64,000 nucleotides of DNA from Proteles cristata cristata (GCA_017311185.1 JAESUZ010005537.1:682001-746000); one strand, 5' to 3'. Counted from the first letter of the stretch, positions 48,430-60,241 are shown. Translations and numbers: made by a program. The notes: generated from the letters alone by a model not told the origin.

Positions 48430-48964
48430 GGGATTATGTTGTAATTTTAAACTCCTTAGAGTTGTCATAGGTACCAAATGACCCAAGAAAGTAGTATCCT
48501 TAGTTAAAGGACATCTGGAACCATAAAGACAAGTAAAATATTATACAGAACACTTTGTTCTGCTAAGTCTGGTAGTTGATTAAATTAGCCCCCATAGATA
48601 CACCTGTGAGGCTAGTGAATCTTTGAAGATATCTTTGAAGAAATCAGTCACCTCATATTTACCAGAGTCAGTGGAGGGAAAGCAGAGAATAGGAAATAAG
48701 TGAACTTGGTCTACAGGCTTGGAGAGTTGACTACAAGGTACTGTTTTCTCATTGGCTCCACCTTTGATTAATTCTACAGTAATGATTTAAAAAAATTGAA
48801 CTCCATTTAAGTTGAAATTAACATGTAAAATGGGGTGACTTGCTTGTGTATTAGGAGAAAATGTTTAATACTTGTTATCTAATAATAGGTTTTTTAAACT
48901 TCATGTTAAGAGTGTTCTGAAATAACAACCTGTGATGAATTAGAAAGTGCATCAGAGAAAGGGG

Positions 48965-49085
48965 CCAGGCGGTCTAGGCTTTAGCTCCATCCTGCCATTC
49001 TGCAGCTGAGTCTCTTCAGTTCTCTGGTCCCTAGTCTCCTCAGCCTATCAAATGAGGATGGAGTAGATCAGCTTTTCCTGAACCG
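48965..49085 (+). mobile_element. MIR element in the 3' UTR
   Basis: GCAGCTGAGTCTCTTCAGTT then CCTCAGCCTATCAAATGAGG keeps the MIR order in diverged form. Confidence 0.55.
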
Positions 49086-49610
49086 TGTTCTGTGGACCTG
49101 TTCTAAGAGATGGATATAGAAATGTAGATGTAGGTATTTCCTTGGTGTTATATAAGCTGAGGAAAATTATGCACCATATTCACACTCCCTGACTTAGAGA
49201 GTCATGGGTAGGATGGCAGAAATGAAAGACAGCACTATTGATGCTGAAACAACAGTTCCAAACTGGAGCTGTCCAAGTGAACGGGGATGTATGGTCCATA
49301 TAGTCATAGTGAATGCTAGCATGTGAGAGGCTCTGAGAAATCCTGGCACAGACCTGTTTATGCAGGCCCAGAATGTCCTAAACTAAACTGAGTGTGTAGC
49401 AGTATCTGTCATTATGGCCATCTTTCTCCTCCAATTCTGTGTCCTCAGCTCCCCACACTCCCTTTCAAACATGCCACCCTCAGCTTGTATGTGGACACCG
49501 AATGGGGAAATGGTGCACTACACAATCACTGAGTTAACCTTCTGGTTGTAACTTGTATGATGATGTTTTGTACAATGAGATTTTGAAGGTCAACACTGAA
49601 TAGTGCTTTT

Positions 49611-49635
49611 TAAAATATATATATTATATAATTAT

Positions 49636-49668
<33 letters not shown>

Positions 49669-49670
49669 TT
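49611..49670. repeat. TA-rich microsatellite in the 3' UTR
   Basis: TA units with a few interruptions over 60 bp, able to fold on itself in RNA. Confidence 0.9.
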
Positions 49671-50258
49671 CAGTGACATGTAGTATGTTTTGGTTTTGTT
49701 TTTGTTTTATGTGTGGAAACAAATGAAAAATTCCTCCATTTAAAAGGTCCTGCTTGGTGAAAAGAACAAATATGAACTTCAAAGGAAATTTCAGGGTCTT
49801 AGAAAATCTCCCAAGTGAATAAGTACATCAAAAATTACCTTATTACACCTATACTTGCCATTGGCTGTGACAAAGGCCACAAATAATGGGTCACAAAGGG
49901 GAACTTCAGAATATGACATTCTAAAAGATCTTTTCTTGTGGATTACATTTGACATCTCTCTGAAGGATCAGGTGCAAGTTTCCAGATATGTCACGTTGAT
50001 TAAGTGTCTATTTCCATTTCCTGGGGGAAGGAATGATTTTTGTTGCTATCTCTAACTAATACTATGAATTCTTATGTTGTATTAATTTTGAGGAGTAAAA
50101 CCTTTAAATACTAATAGTTGTCTTTTTCACTAAGAATCAGAAAGATGCACGTATTTTTTTAGCCTTTTGAAAACATTTCTTACAACTTAGTAATAATTAT
50201 AGGACTTAATATGAAAGATAAATGGATCTTCTTCTTTTTAATGTATTTTTGTTCTTTA

Positions 50259-50264
50259 AATAAA
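50259..50264 (+). promoter_or_regulatory. SPATA6: Probable distal poly(A) signal of SPATA6
   Basis: Canonical AATAAA in TTTAAATAAAAAAAG. It marks the point where the repeat-free stretch ends. Confidence 0.55.
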
Positions 50265-50344
50265 AAAAGAAACCTGGAAATTTCAGGAAGGAAGATATCA
50301 ATTCAACTAAGAAAAAAAAATGTGTGATTGGACTGAGAGGGAGG

Positions 50345-50455
50345 TCTCCCTGGCTCCACTGCCAGTTATAGAACCTTGTTTAAGTCATTTGTCCTTCTTG
50401 GAGCTCAGTTTTCTTTTCTATAAGGTGAGGAAGGGGTTAATTGAGAAGGATCTTT
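50345..50455 (+). mobile_element. MIR element
   Basis: CTCCACTGCCAGTTATAGAA then AGTCATTTGTCCTTCTTGGA and TTCTTTTCTATAAGGTGAGG follow the MIR core. Confidence 0.65.
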
Positions 50456-50631
50456 TAAATGTTCCAGCATTTGTATGATTGTATAATTGATTACGATGGA
50501 AGATAAGAAAGTTCTAGGCAGCAGAGTTGTGTTGTGACTTCAAAGATTAAGCCCCTGATTAAAAATGTGGAGCAGATAGAACATTCTCATTATTGTGTTC
50601 ATTTTCCAATAATAGCTTTACATTTTTTAAC

Positions 50632-50768
50632 TTTTTAAATCTTTTTTTATTTTTGAAAGAGACAGAGCATGAGCGGGGGAGGGACAGAGACAGAGACACA
50701 GAATCCAAAGCAGGTTCCAGGCTCTGAGCTGTCAGATGCTTAACCAACTGAGCCATCCAGACACATCT
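50632..50768 (-). mobile_element. Felid SINE with internal deletion
   Basis: Antisense copy that goes from CTGAGCTGTCAG directly to ATGCTTAACCAACTGAGCC; the tRNA-like centre is lost. Confidence 0.85.
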
Positions 50769-50774
50769 CACCAA

Positions 50775-51370
50775 TAGTAGCTTTATTGATAAATAATTCA
50801 TATAGTTTAAAATTTACCCTTTAAAAGTATACAATTGCATGGTTTTAGTATATTCACAGAGTTGTGCAGCCATAAGCAGTAGCTAATTATAAAGTATTTC
50901 ATGTCTCCAAAAAGAAATCCTGAATCCATTAGGAATCACTCCTCATTCCCCTCTGTCCTCAACTCCTGGCAAGCACTAATCTGCTTTCAGGCTCTAATTC
51001 TGGTGTTTCATATAAATGGAATCATAGAGTATGTGACATTTTATATCTGGCTTCTTTGACTTAGCATAATGTTTTCATGGTTCATCTGTGTTGTAGTGTG
51101 TATCAGTATTTCATTCCTTTTGATTAAATAATGATCATTCCATGGATATACAAGATTTTGTTTATCCATTCATTTGATGATGAGCATTTTCATTATTTCC
51201 ACTTTGGGGACATTACGAAAATGTGTGTACACGTTTTTGTGGGGACTTACCTTTTCATTTCTCTCAAGTATAAACCTAGACAAGGAATTGCTGAGTCATA
51301 TGGAAACTCTCTGTTTGACATTTTGAGGAACTGCCACACTGTTTTCCATAATGACTCTGCCATTTTATAT
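50775..51370 (-). mobile_element. Old L1 (L1M-type) 3' part, antisense
   Basis: TGGAATCATAGAGTATGTGAC, TTAGCATAATGTTTTCATGG and GAACTGCCACACTGTTTTCC occur in the standard order of the antisense L1 3' end. Confidence 0.8.
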
Positions 51371-52366
51371 TTTTTTCTGTTTTTTTTCATTTTACCTTAG
51401 AATCTTAGGCCAGTTACACCTTGAAGCATTCATCGCCCATTCGTCACATACTTATTGAGCACTGTGTTACATGTAAAGGGTAACATGTTTTAAGTGTGTC
51501 TTCCCACAAGTATGAAGAGTCCATTAAAAAAGACAAATAACAGTGTATTTCAACATTTACAGTCTTGTAACTTCTGTGGTGTAGGAATACAAGAATGGGA
51601 GTCGGGCATTCCAGCTTGATGCAGAACTTGCAAAAGCATGAAACTGGGAGAAAGCATGATTGTTCGGGAACTCAGGTGCTTTCACTGAAGATTGTGTGCA
51701 GGGGTGTAAAAGTTAGGGGAGGATTTGTTGAGCGTAATAAGAGCAAAGAAATGACAGGCCTGGAGCAGCTTTGGGAGAGGTGACCTTTGAGCCAGACATT
51801 GAATGATGTGAATGGCTTTTGACCATAGGAAACCAAGATGCAAAAAGTAAACACTGATCAGGTTTTATGAGGGTGGAGGTGGGATAGAGGGGAATACCCA
51901 GTAATCAGTTAAAAATAAAGTTCTAGAACTTGAGAGAACTCAAGAATAGAAAGTGGACTTTTGAAGTCAGATAAAAATAATGAAATGAGAGAAAAACAAA
52001 TCAAGTCAAAGCCCTATGCTGTTCTCATCCTAATTTGTACATGACCATGATAGGCGCCCTGACGGGAGTGGGCCCTGAGCAACTACATTTTTTTGCTTAT
52101 TGTTGAGGCCTTGGTGGTTAGCATGTTAGAGGGCCACCCTTTTAGAAATTAAGGAAAATATCCTCCTCCCATTCCCAGATTTTCTAACTAGGTAGAAATT
52201 CAGGTACAAAATGAAGAGGTTAAAAAAAAAAAGAGAGAGAGGAAACCCAATTTTTTGTTATGAGGTATTATGAGTATTATTTATCTCTGAATAATACACT
52301 TCTTTAATTGTGTTAAGTTTCTTGGACAACCACAACTGGTGAATATTCATCCATTTAACGAATATT

Positions 52367-52585
52367 TTTTTATTAATTTTTTAGTGTTTATTTTTGAGAG
52401 AGAGAGAGAGAGAGTGTGTGTGAGCGGGGGAAGGGCAGAGAGAGAGGGAGACACAGAATCTAAAGCAGGCTCTAGGATCTGAGCTGTCAGCACAGAGCAA
52501 GACGCAGGGCTCGAACCTATAAGCCATGAGATGATGTCCTGAGCCGAAGTTGGACGTTTAACTGACTGAGCCACCCAGGTACCCC
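52367..52585 (-). mobile_element. Felid tRNA-derived SINE
   Basis: Antisense copy ending GCCACCCAGGTACCCC. CATTTAACGAATATT and CATTTAACAAATATT flank it. Confidence 0.93.
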
Positions 52586-53296
52586 CATTTAACAAATATT
52601 GAAGGTCTATGCTGTTTGAGTCTGTATAGTACCGACTGATTATCTAGAGGTAAACAAAACACAGTTCCTGACCTGAGTTTGGGAGCGGGGCCGGCACTGA
52701 CAATGACTTACTACACGGAGAGAAGTGCTGTAATAGATGGCAGAAGTGCTCTAACAATGAGAAGGAAGTCCCAGTTAATTCTTACAGGTGTCATATACTT
52801 CAGGCAGGGATGACCACTTAAATTAGCTGGTATCTATTTAGCTGGCCTAGAGAGCATAAGCCATAGAAGAATCACTAGGATTTTTAAATAGGAGGGAAAT
52901 AACCCAACACAGAACAGATAGGAGCTTATATCCTGCCACAACTACCTTGTTCCCTATAAGTTAATAACATTAGTTAAGCCCTTATTCTCTTCACCAAAAA
53001 TAATACTACGTGTGAGGGGGGAAAAGGTGTGTGTATAAGATATTCAGGAAAGTGCATTTTGGTGTATTTCTACAGACTACCTGAAGTACTGAACATGAGT
53101 TTGTGAGATAAATCAGGATTCCTGAACTCAAGGAGCTTATCTGGACGGTCGATGGAGGAAGGTTAGACAAACAATGATAGTACAATATCTATGGGTTTCC
53201 TTATTTTTACTTTATTATATTTGGTGTAAGCTTTTCTAGCTTGGGAGTGTTTCTTCATCTTTGTGTTTCAATCTGAGCACATCTTCTATTATTATT

Positions 53297-53493
53297 ATTT
53301 AAGTTTTATTTTGGGAGAGAGAGAGCACAAGCAGGGGAGGGTCAGAGAGAGAGGTGGGGAGAGGATCCCAAGCAGGCTCTAAACTATCAGTGTGAAGCCC
53401 AATGTGGGGCTTAAACTCACAAACTGTGCGATCATGACCTGAGCCGAAATCAAGGAGTCAGACACTTGAACAACTGAGCCACCCAGGTACCCC
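53297..53493 (-). mobile_element. Carnivore SINE, diverged
   Basis: Antisense copy ending GCCACCCAGGTACCCC, with CAAGGAGTCAGACACTTGAA in its head region. Confidence 0.88.
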
Positions 53494-54564
53494 TGGCAAA
53501 TCTTTATTATAACACTTAACAAACTAAATCATCAGTGCCTGTCTTGTGTGTCTTTTTTTGCTGGTCTTGGGCCTTGTTTACTTCCTTCTCTGTGGCACGG
53601 AGTAGATGTACAACGTTTGTGGAATGACTGCATGAAAGAAAATACATGAAGAGATACTGAAAACAATGCAAAGCCTAACTATCTAGGCATAAGATATAAG
53701 AAGACCTGGTAAGACTGTCACTTTCCGCTAGTTTATACCTGTAGCCAAAAGAGATAGCAAAGGAAAGTTTTGAGAAAAATTCTAGTTGTTCCATAGTCTT
53801 CAAGAAGAAAGAAATGGATCATCAGTTAAGAGAGTTGGTGTTTATGTGGTACAGTCTAGTCTTCAAAAAAAGTACTTTTAAATTGAGAAAAAAGAAATCC
53901 TATGATGGCCTGTCTCTTCGTCTGTTACTCGGCTTACCAACCAAGATGTATGGTGTTCAGGTGACAAGGGCCAGCTCCTGGGCTGCTGCCGCAAGAGCCG
54001 ATGAGTTCAGGGTTAGGCAACAGACCCAGAAACAATTGCCTGCAGTGTGTCAAGCATCTTCTATTCCAGTGGAGTTTAAATCTCTTCTATGGAATGCAAA
54101 CTTCATGGTTCCCAAGAAGGGCCTTAAATGTTCCTTCCCAAGTCTTACGTTTTGTCATTCATTAAAGCAGTACAGTTTTGACTGAGGGATTGAATTCTCC
54201 ATCTTCTAGCATTCAGATGTAACCAAGCTATTCAGTGTAGAAACTTTGGCTCTCTTGATTAATTAAGAGTATAAAAAGTAAGGGGTTTATATGTATATTT
54301 AAGCAAAACTGTCAATGAAATGCAGTTTTTTTTAAACTAATACCTTAAACTTAGTATATTGCATTCTAGTTATGCTAATTCAAGTGAATGAGCCTGATGA
54401 GAAAGCGTGTTCTACTCTAATTTGTATATTATATGAATGTTTGCAGGTGTTTTTGGCAAGGGGGCAAGAATGAGGATAATTTTTTTGTTCTTTCACTTCT
54501 CATCTCCACCTAAGTGTCATCTTTAAAGTTCCTAAAACAAGGGAACTAAAGTAATACTTATTTA

Positions 54565-54780
54565 GGGTCCCCATCTGTACTTGGTGATTTATATACATTG
54601 TATTATTTGACCTTCACAACAACCCTGTGAGCTAGGGTAGGTATGAGCAATCTCAGTTTTATAGACTAGGTAACCAGGGATCAAACTGCTATGATTGGCT
54701 AGTGATAAACATAGCCAGTAAATGGTAAAGCTTGAATCTGAATCTGAATCCAGTTCTGCCTCTCAATTAGGCAAGTGGTT
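54565..54780 (-). mobile_element. MIR element
   Basis: TTCACAACAACCCTGTGAGC, CTCAGTTTTATAGACTAGGT and AGCTTGAATCTGAATC are the reversed MIR. Confidence 0.75.
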
Positions 54781-55573
54781 TAAAAAAACTCAGCTTGTTA
54801 CAATTCGTAACATTTTTAAATGGTGGAGCTAGAGTCTCTTCAGAGAGAACTGCAACCCAAATTTGGGATTACAACCCAAATTTAATTAACATTATTGCAG
54901 CAAAACCTAGGGCAAATTTCCAACATCCAAACACTGAAAGTGAATAAAGAGACCGTTTCATGAGCTATGGCAAAAGTTGGTGGAAATGTATGAAAGAACA
55001 CAACTAAAGATTGATTTTTAACTGATCAAAAATTTCATGGTAACCAGAGTTGTATGGAATAATTCCAGGTGAAGGACTTATGATGTGCTTTCTGTGTAGC
55101 ACTAGTTACTCTCTTTGATTGTGTAACTACACATTCAAGCATCACTACATTTCTCTTTTTTTAAATAGCTGTAATGAGGTATAATTGGTATACAAAGGAC
55201 TGCACCTATGTGTACAATTTGATGATACCATCAACACGAGGTAATAGTACACTTCAGTTTCCTCGCGTCCCTTCATGTGTTAACTATAGGCACCACGCCA
55301 TACAGTATTTCTCTTGGACTTAACCATCTTATACAACTGAAACTTTGTTATTAACAAAGATATTATCAGATAACTGATTTGCAAATATTTCCTCCCAGTC
55401 TGTAGGTTGTATTTCTCATTCTGTGGATTGTTTCTTTTACCACGCAGATGCTTTTTAATTTGATGTGGTTCTACTTTTCTGTTTTTACTTTTGTTTCTGT
55501 GTTTCTGTGTTTACTTCTGTTTCTGTTTTTACTTTTTGTTTACTTTTGTGTCATATCCAAGAAATCATTGCTG

Positions 55574-55786
55574 GGACATCTGGGTGGCTTAGTCGGTTAA
55601 GCATCTAAGTTTGGCTCAAGTCATGATCTCACGATTTGTGGGTTCAAGCGCCGCGTCAGACTCTGTGCTGACAGCTCCGAGCCTGGAGCCTGCTTCAGAT
55701 TCTGTATCTCCCTGTCTCTGCCCCTCCCCGACTTGCACTCTGTCTGTCTCTCTCAAAAATAAACTTCTAAAAAATTAAAAAAAAAA
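55574..55786 (+). mobile_element. Felid tRNA-derived SINE
   Basis: Sense copy with the head GGGACATCTGGGTGGC, ending in an A-rich tail that runs directly into the next SINE. Confidence 0.92.
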
Positions 55787-55790
55787 AAAA

Positions 55791-56025
55791 GGGCGCCCGG
55801 GTGGCTCAGTCAGTTAAGCGTCTGACTTCAGTTCAGGTCATGATCTCACACTTTGTGGGTTCGAGCCCCACGTCAGGCTCTGTGTTGACAGCTAGCTTTG
55901 AGCTTCAAGCCTGGATCCTGTCTTTGGATTCTGTGTCTCCTTCTCTCTCTGACCCTCCCCTGCTCATTTTGTCTCTATTTCTCTCTCAATAAATAAATAA
56001 ATAAATAAATAAATAGAACATTTAA
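55791..56025 (+). mobile_element. Felid SINE, second of a head-to-tail pair
   Basis: Sense copy starting GGGCGCCCGGGTGGCTCAG, with an AATA repeat in its tail. It sits in the A-tail of the SINE before it, a favoured insertion site. Confidence 0.93.
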
Positions 56026-56254
56026 AAAAGGTTAAAAAAAAGTTAAAAAAAATCCTTGCCAAGACCAATGTCAAGAAGATTTTTCCCTGTTTTCTATGGG
56101 GAGTTTTACAGTTTCAGGTCTTATGTGTTACTCTATTTTCTGAGCTCCCTGTTGTTTTCTTTATGTCAGTACCATACTGTTTTAATCACTCTGCCTTTGG
56201 AATTTAGTTTGAAATCAGGAAGTATGATTTCTCCAGTTTCTTTGTTCTTTTATT

Positions 56255-56482
56255 TATTTGTTTATTTTAAAATGTGTATCTGTTTTTGAAAGAGAGAGAA
56301 AAACAGCAAGTGTAAGCAAGGGAGGGGCAGAGAAAGAGAGAGGGAGATAGAGAATCCCAAGCAGGCTCCATCACCATCAGTGCAGAGGCTGATACAGGGC
56401 TCCAACTCACCAACCATGAGATCATGACCTGAACCGAAATCAAGAGTCAGATGCTTACTTGACTGAGCCACCCAGGTGCCCC
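56255..56482 (-). mobile_element. Felid tRNA-derived SINE
   Basis: Antisense copy ending GCCACCCAGGTGCCCC. TTCTTTGTTCTTT and CTCTTTGTTTTTC flank it. Confidence 0.9.
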
Positions 56483-56507
56483 TCTTTGTTTTTCCTAAGA
56501 AAACTTC

Positions 56508-56597
56508 ATGGGTCGCTCAGTCAGTTAAGCATCTGACTTTGGTTCAGGTCATGATCTCACAGTTCGTGGGTTCGGGCCCCACCTGCTTCAGGTTCTG

Positions 56598-56629
<32 letters not shown>

Positions 56630-56662
56630 AAAAATAAACATTAAAAAATATTTTTAAAAAAA
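56508..56662 (+). mobile_element. Felid SINE, shortened
   Basis: Sense copy starting inside the head at GGGTCGCTCAGTCAG; the part after GGGCCCCACC is deleted to CTGCTTCAGG. Confidence 0.88.
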
Positions 56663-57081
56663 GAACACTTCAGCTGTTCTGGGTCTTTTGTGGCTCCAAA
56701 TGAATTTTATGATTATTTTATTTCTCTATTTCTGTAAAAAATGCCACTAGGATTTTATTGGTTTAGCAATGAATTTGTAGATCACTTTGGGTGGTATGGA
56801 CATTCCAACAAGCCACATGGTAACCAAAAACAAAAAGCATAGAAGATACACAGAAAAGAAGCAAAGCATATCCCTTCAAAAACATCAACAAAACACAAAG
56901 GAAGACAGCCAGAGAGGAATAAAGGAATAAAAGAACTATAAAACAGAAAACAAAATAGCAAAGTCCTTTCCTATCAATAATTACCTTAAATGTAAATGGA
57001 TTAAACTCTTAAAAGGCAGAGTGGCTCAATGGATAATAAAATAAGACAAAGCTACATGCTATATCTACAGGAGGCCCACTT

Positions 57082-57429
57082 TATTTTTTTTTAAGATTTT
57101 ATTTTATTTTTTTTTAATGTCTTATTTATTTTTAGGAGAGAGAGAGAGACAGCGTGAGCAGGGGAGGGTCAGAGAGAGAGGGAGTCACAGACTGAAACAG
57201 GCTCCAGGCTCTGAGCTGGCCGTCAGCACAGAGCCCGACGCGCTCGAACCCACGAACCGCGAGATCATGACCTAAGCGAAAGTCGGACGCTTAACCGACT
57301 AAGCCACCCAGGCACCCCTTTAAGATTTTATTTTTAAGCAATCTCTATACCCAATGTGAGGCTCGAACTCATAACCCGAGATCAAGAGTCACAACCTCTA
57401 CCTCCACCAACAAAGCCGGCGAGGCGCCC
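57082..57429 (-). mobile_element. Older carnivore SINE, split by a younger one
   Basis: The short older subtype (TAAGATTTTATTTT start, then GCAATCTCTATACCCAATG and the end GGCGAGGCGCCC) is interrupted after its first 25 bases by the SINE at 57106-57318. Confidence 0.88.
57106..57318 (-). mobile_element. Near-consensus felid SINE nested in an older SINE
   Basis: Antisense copy ending GCCACCCAGGCACCCC. TTAAGATTTTATTTT flanks it on both sides (from about 57091 and 57319). Confidence 0.93.
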
Positions 57430-57810
57430 TTACAAGAGACCCACCTTATATTTAAGGATACGCTTAGGCTAAAAGTGAAAGAATGGAAAAATGGCATTCC
57501 AAACAAATACTAAACAAAATAGAGCATAGGTGGCTATATTAATATGAAGAAAAAATAGACTTCAAGTCAAAACTGTCATGAGTATCACTATATTTCTATT
57601 GCAGTAGAAGTTTAAAGATGTTTAGTTTATGATCCAGTTCAGAAATAAGGTGAGAGAAAACCTTTAATGTCTTTGAAGGTATGTAATAGAATTGAGTGAG
57701 AATAGGTATATTCAGTTAGAAACTTTTATCAATGAAACTCATTATTCACTGGGATTTTTTTGTGTATTTTTTAGTAAAATTACTGATATATGCAAAGTGT
57801 TGAAGGAAGA

Positions 57811-57811
<1 letters not shown>

Positions 57812-57842
<31 letters not shown>
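57812..57842. repeat. GT microsatellite
   Basis: About 15 uninterrupted GT units. Confidence 0.95.
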
Positions 57843-57847
<5 letters not shown>

Positions 57848-58137
57848 AAAAGTTCTATTTCCAGGAGATTCACAGCAACATTGCATAGTAGAAAAAGCAC
57901 TTCCTCCAAAACCTTTTCTGAACCTCATTTTTCCCCTGTGAAATAATATTAATAAACATTGCCCTCCACTCCTCAGAGAAGTGTTAGAATTAAATAGGAA
58001 AATAAGTGTGGACATTCTTTGACATATTTGAAGCACTATCGTAATTGCTTTTTGGAAATGATCTGCAATTTGAAAAATGTTCCATCTAGCATAATAGCAA
58101 TATTATTCGTTTGAAAGTTAAACAGACCTTAGATGTT

Positions 58138-58430
58138 TTTCTCTGAATTTGTCACCTCTGTGTTACTTAACCTCCCTGAACTTGTTTTCTCACTCATAAA
58201 ATGGAAGATATTTTCATAGAGTTATGATTATTTTTAAAACAACTTTTATTTTTATTTTTTAAGGTAATCTCCATGCCCAACATGGGACTCAAACTCACAA
58301 CCCCAAGATCAAGAGTTGCATGCTCTACTGACTGAGCCAGCCTTGTGCCCTAGTTGCTATGATAATTTAGAGAGTGAATGCATGTAGAGTACCTCATACA
58401 ATGCATGGTGTTCAAAAGGAGTACTATAAT
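58138..58430 (+). mobile_element. MIR element, split by a SINE
   Basis: TGTTACTTAACCTCCCTGAA and TCTCACTCATAAAATGGAAG are the MIR core; the end follows after the SINE as AGTACCTCATACAATGCATG. Confidence 0.75.
58237..58350 (-). mobile_element. Carnivore SINE, short older subtype
   Basis: Antisense copy with AAGGTAATCTCCATGCCCAA and the end GAGCCAGCCTTGTGCCC, inserted into a MIR. Confidence 0.85.
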
Positions 58431-58654
58431 AAAATTCCAAGCCAGTATGTATATACAGGTAGTATTTTGAAAAATCTTGATCTGATTGGAGAAAAAGGTA
58501 AAATATGAGCTATGTGAATAAATGTAAAAAGTTAAAAATTATTTTAAGACATGAAACCAAATTACTCAGATTTTTGGCATGGCTTTTAAATTTACTAACC
58601 GTTTAATTTATTAAGCTTATACAGTATATGGAAAGAGCCATATATACCTGCATT

Positions 58655-58845
58655 TGAATTCTCTACTGTGTTGCTATCTGGAGGTATTAAACCTTATTTT
58701 TATGATTAATAAAATGGGAATGATACCCATCTGGGATGGTTACTACGAAGAATACATTAAGTAAATGATGCAAATAGATAAATGATGCAAAGTGACTAGC
58801 ATCGTACCTGATAAGCAGTAGATGCTTAAAAGTGATTTAGTACCC
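58655..58845 (+). mobile_element. MIR element
   Basis: TAATAAAATGGGAATGATAC and CTAGCATCGTACCTGATAAG then AGTAGATGCTTAAA follow the MIR 3' half. Confidence 0.75.
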
Positions 58846-59324
58846 TTTCCCTGTCCTTAGTTTCATTGTTCTGTGCATAAATCCTCCCAGGCATAGACAG
58901 CTGCCTTAGCATCATTATTTCTGTTATTTTTAATCCTATTAACCGTGTATACAAGTGTGCATTTGGTAAAGGTTTTATGTAGCTTTAACAAGTGAAACTA
59001 AACCCATGACTTCAGTCTCTGACAGTATTACCCATTTCAGCTTTATGTGTGGCTTCTCTCACTTGTTAAGGTATTATTTTTGAAATAAAAATAAATTTAG
59101 TTTGAGTGTATGTTCTGTAGAACTAGTTTTGATCCTGGGAAGTCAATTTTGTGTTCTGTTTATTTTAGATTTAGCATAGATATGTTTTATAAATTAACCA
59201 CATTTATATTTTTTTTAATTTGGAGGATGTTAGAGAAGCTTGAGTAAATTATTCTAAATCAACAGAAAAAAACCCTAGATCGTCTCAGCCAGATGAACAA
59301 CTCTGTAGTTCTTAAAAATTTGTA

Positions 59325-59483
59325 GGGGTGCCGGGGTGGCTCAGTTGGTTGAGCGTCCAACTTCTGCTCAGGTTGTGATCTCGCGGTTCATGAGTTTGAG
59401 CTCTGTGGCTCTGTGCTGACAGCTTGGAGCCTGGAACCTGTTTGGGATACTGTGTCTCCCTCTCTCTCTGCCCCTCCCCCATT

Positions 59484-59526
<43 letters not shown>

Positions 59527-59556
59527 ACGCACACAAAATAAACATTTAAACAATTT
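59325..59556 (+). mobile_element. Felid SINE with a long TC run
   Basis: Sense copy starting GGGGTGCCGGGGTGGCTCAG with 18 TC units at 59488-59523 and an AAATAAACATTTAAA tail. Confidence 0.93.
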
Positions 59557-59627
59557 TTTTCTTAATTTGTAATTAATGGAATTCAGCGATTATCTTTAGA
59601 AGATGCACTGATACCAGCCACAGAGGT

Positions 59628-59664
59628 GTGTGTGTCTGCACATGTGCAGACACACACACACATA
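59628..59664. repeat. GT/CA inverted microsatellite
   Basis: GTGTGTGTGTCTGCACATG is followed by its near complement TGCAGACACACACACACA, a short palindrome able to form a hairpin. Confidence 0.85.
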
Positions 59665-59884
59665 CTTTTCTTAAGTAGACCCATCTCAGGTTTACCAGGT
59701 GATTTTTTTAAAAATTTTAAATTAAAAATTTTTTAATTACAAAAATTTCCTTTAGAGATCTCAACCTAAGATATAAATAAATTTTTAAGTATACTTTATT
59801 TGGGGAATTGCTGGCCAATGAATATTTTGCCATTGATCTTAACTGCATACGAATTACTCACTGCCCAGAAAAATAGTCTAGTCG

Positions 59885-60125
59885 TTAGACACAGTCTCCG
59901 GGGTCACACTGCTGGATTCAGATTCCTCTTCAACCACCTAATAATTGTGTTACTTTAGAAAAAGTACTTCCTTTCTTTTCATCTTAATTTTCTATCTGTA
60001 AAATGAAACCAGTATTACCAATCTCATAGGGTCATTATGAAGATTAAGTTAGTTAACAAATACAAAGGGCTTAAAACCTGCCTAGTATATGTCAAGGACT
60101 CTATAAATGATATTTACTATGATGA
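59885..60125 (+). mobile_element. MIR element
   Basis: A nearly full MIR: GGGTCACACTGCTGGATTCA, TTTCTATCTGTAAAATGAAA, TCATAGGGTCATTATGAAG and TGCCTAGTATATGTCAAGG in order. Confidence 0.9.
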
Positions 60126-60241
60126 TAATGACGATAATGCTAGCTACCTATTGAACTCCTCTGAAACATGTTTTCTGAAACAATTAGTAGAGTTCCCTTC
60201 TTCCCTGTTTTTAATAAAATGTTGCTGTTAAATAAAAAGAT

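Larger units (their letters stand above)
47652..50285 (+). other. SPATA6: SPATA6 3' UTR
   Basis: The stretch after the stop codon is AT-rich, free of SINEs and L1, and ends near the AATAAA at 50259-50264, after which SINEs and old L1 resume. Absence of young repeats over 2.6 kb in a repeat-dense window supports a selected UTR. It holds a MIR-like piece at 48965-49085 and a TA repeat at 49611-49670. The 3' end is inferred; a shorter UTR ending after the ATTAAA at 48086 or AATAAA at 48424 is possible. Confidence 0.7.
55155..56805 (-). mobile_element. Old L1, 3' part, antisense
   Basis: Antisense L1M 3' UTR and ORF2 end (TCCCAGTCTGTAGGTTGTAT at 55394, CCATACTGTTTTAATCACTC at 56172) interrupted by four SINEs. 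It ends at CATTCCAAC near 56805, where the orientation changes. Confidence 0.75.
56806..57590 (+). mobile_element. Old L1 ORF2 5' part in opposite orientation
   Basis: Sense ORF2 endonuclease-side text (TAAATGTAAATGGATTAAAC at 56988, then AGAGACCCACCTTATATTTA at 57434) follows directly after the antisense 3' part. Two nested SINEs interrupt it at 57082-57429. The arrangement fits one L1 with an inverted 5' part. Confidence 0.75.

Noticed and set aside
53814..54185. Open frame of 123 residues on the + strand downstream of SPATA6.
   Set aside because: No known family, no splice-site support, and composition like the surrounding non-coding DNA. It could be checked by conservation in other carnivores.
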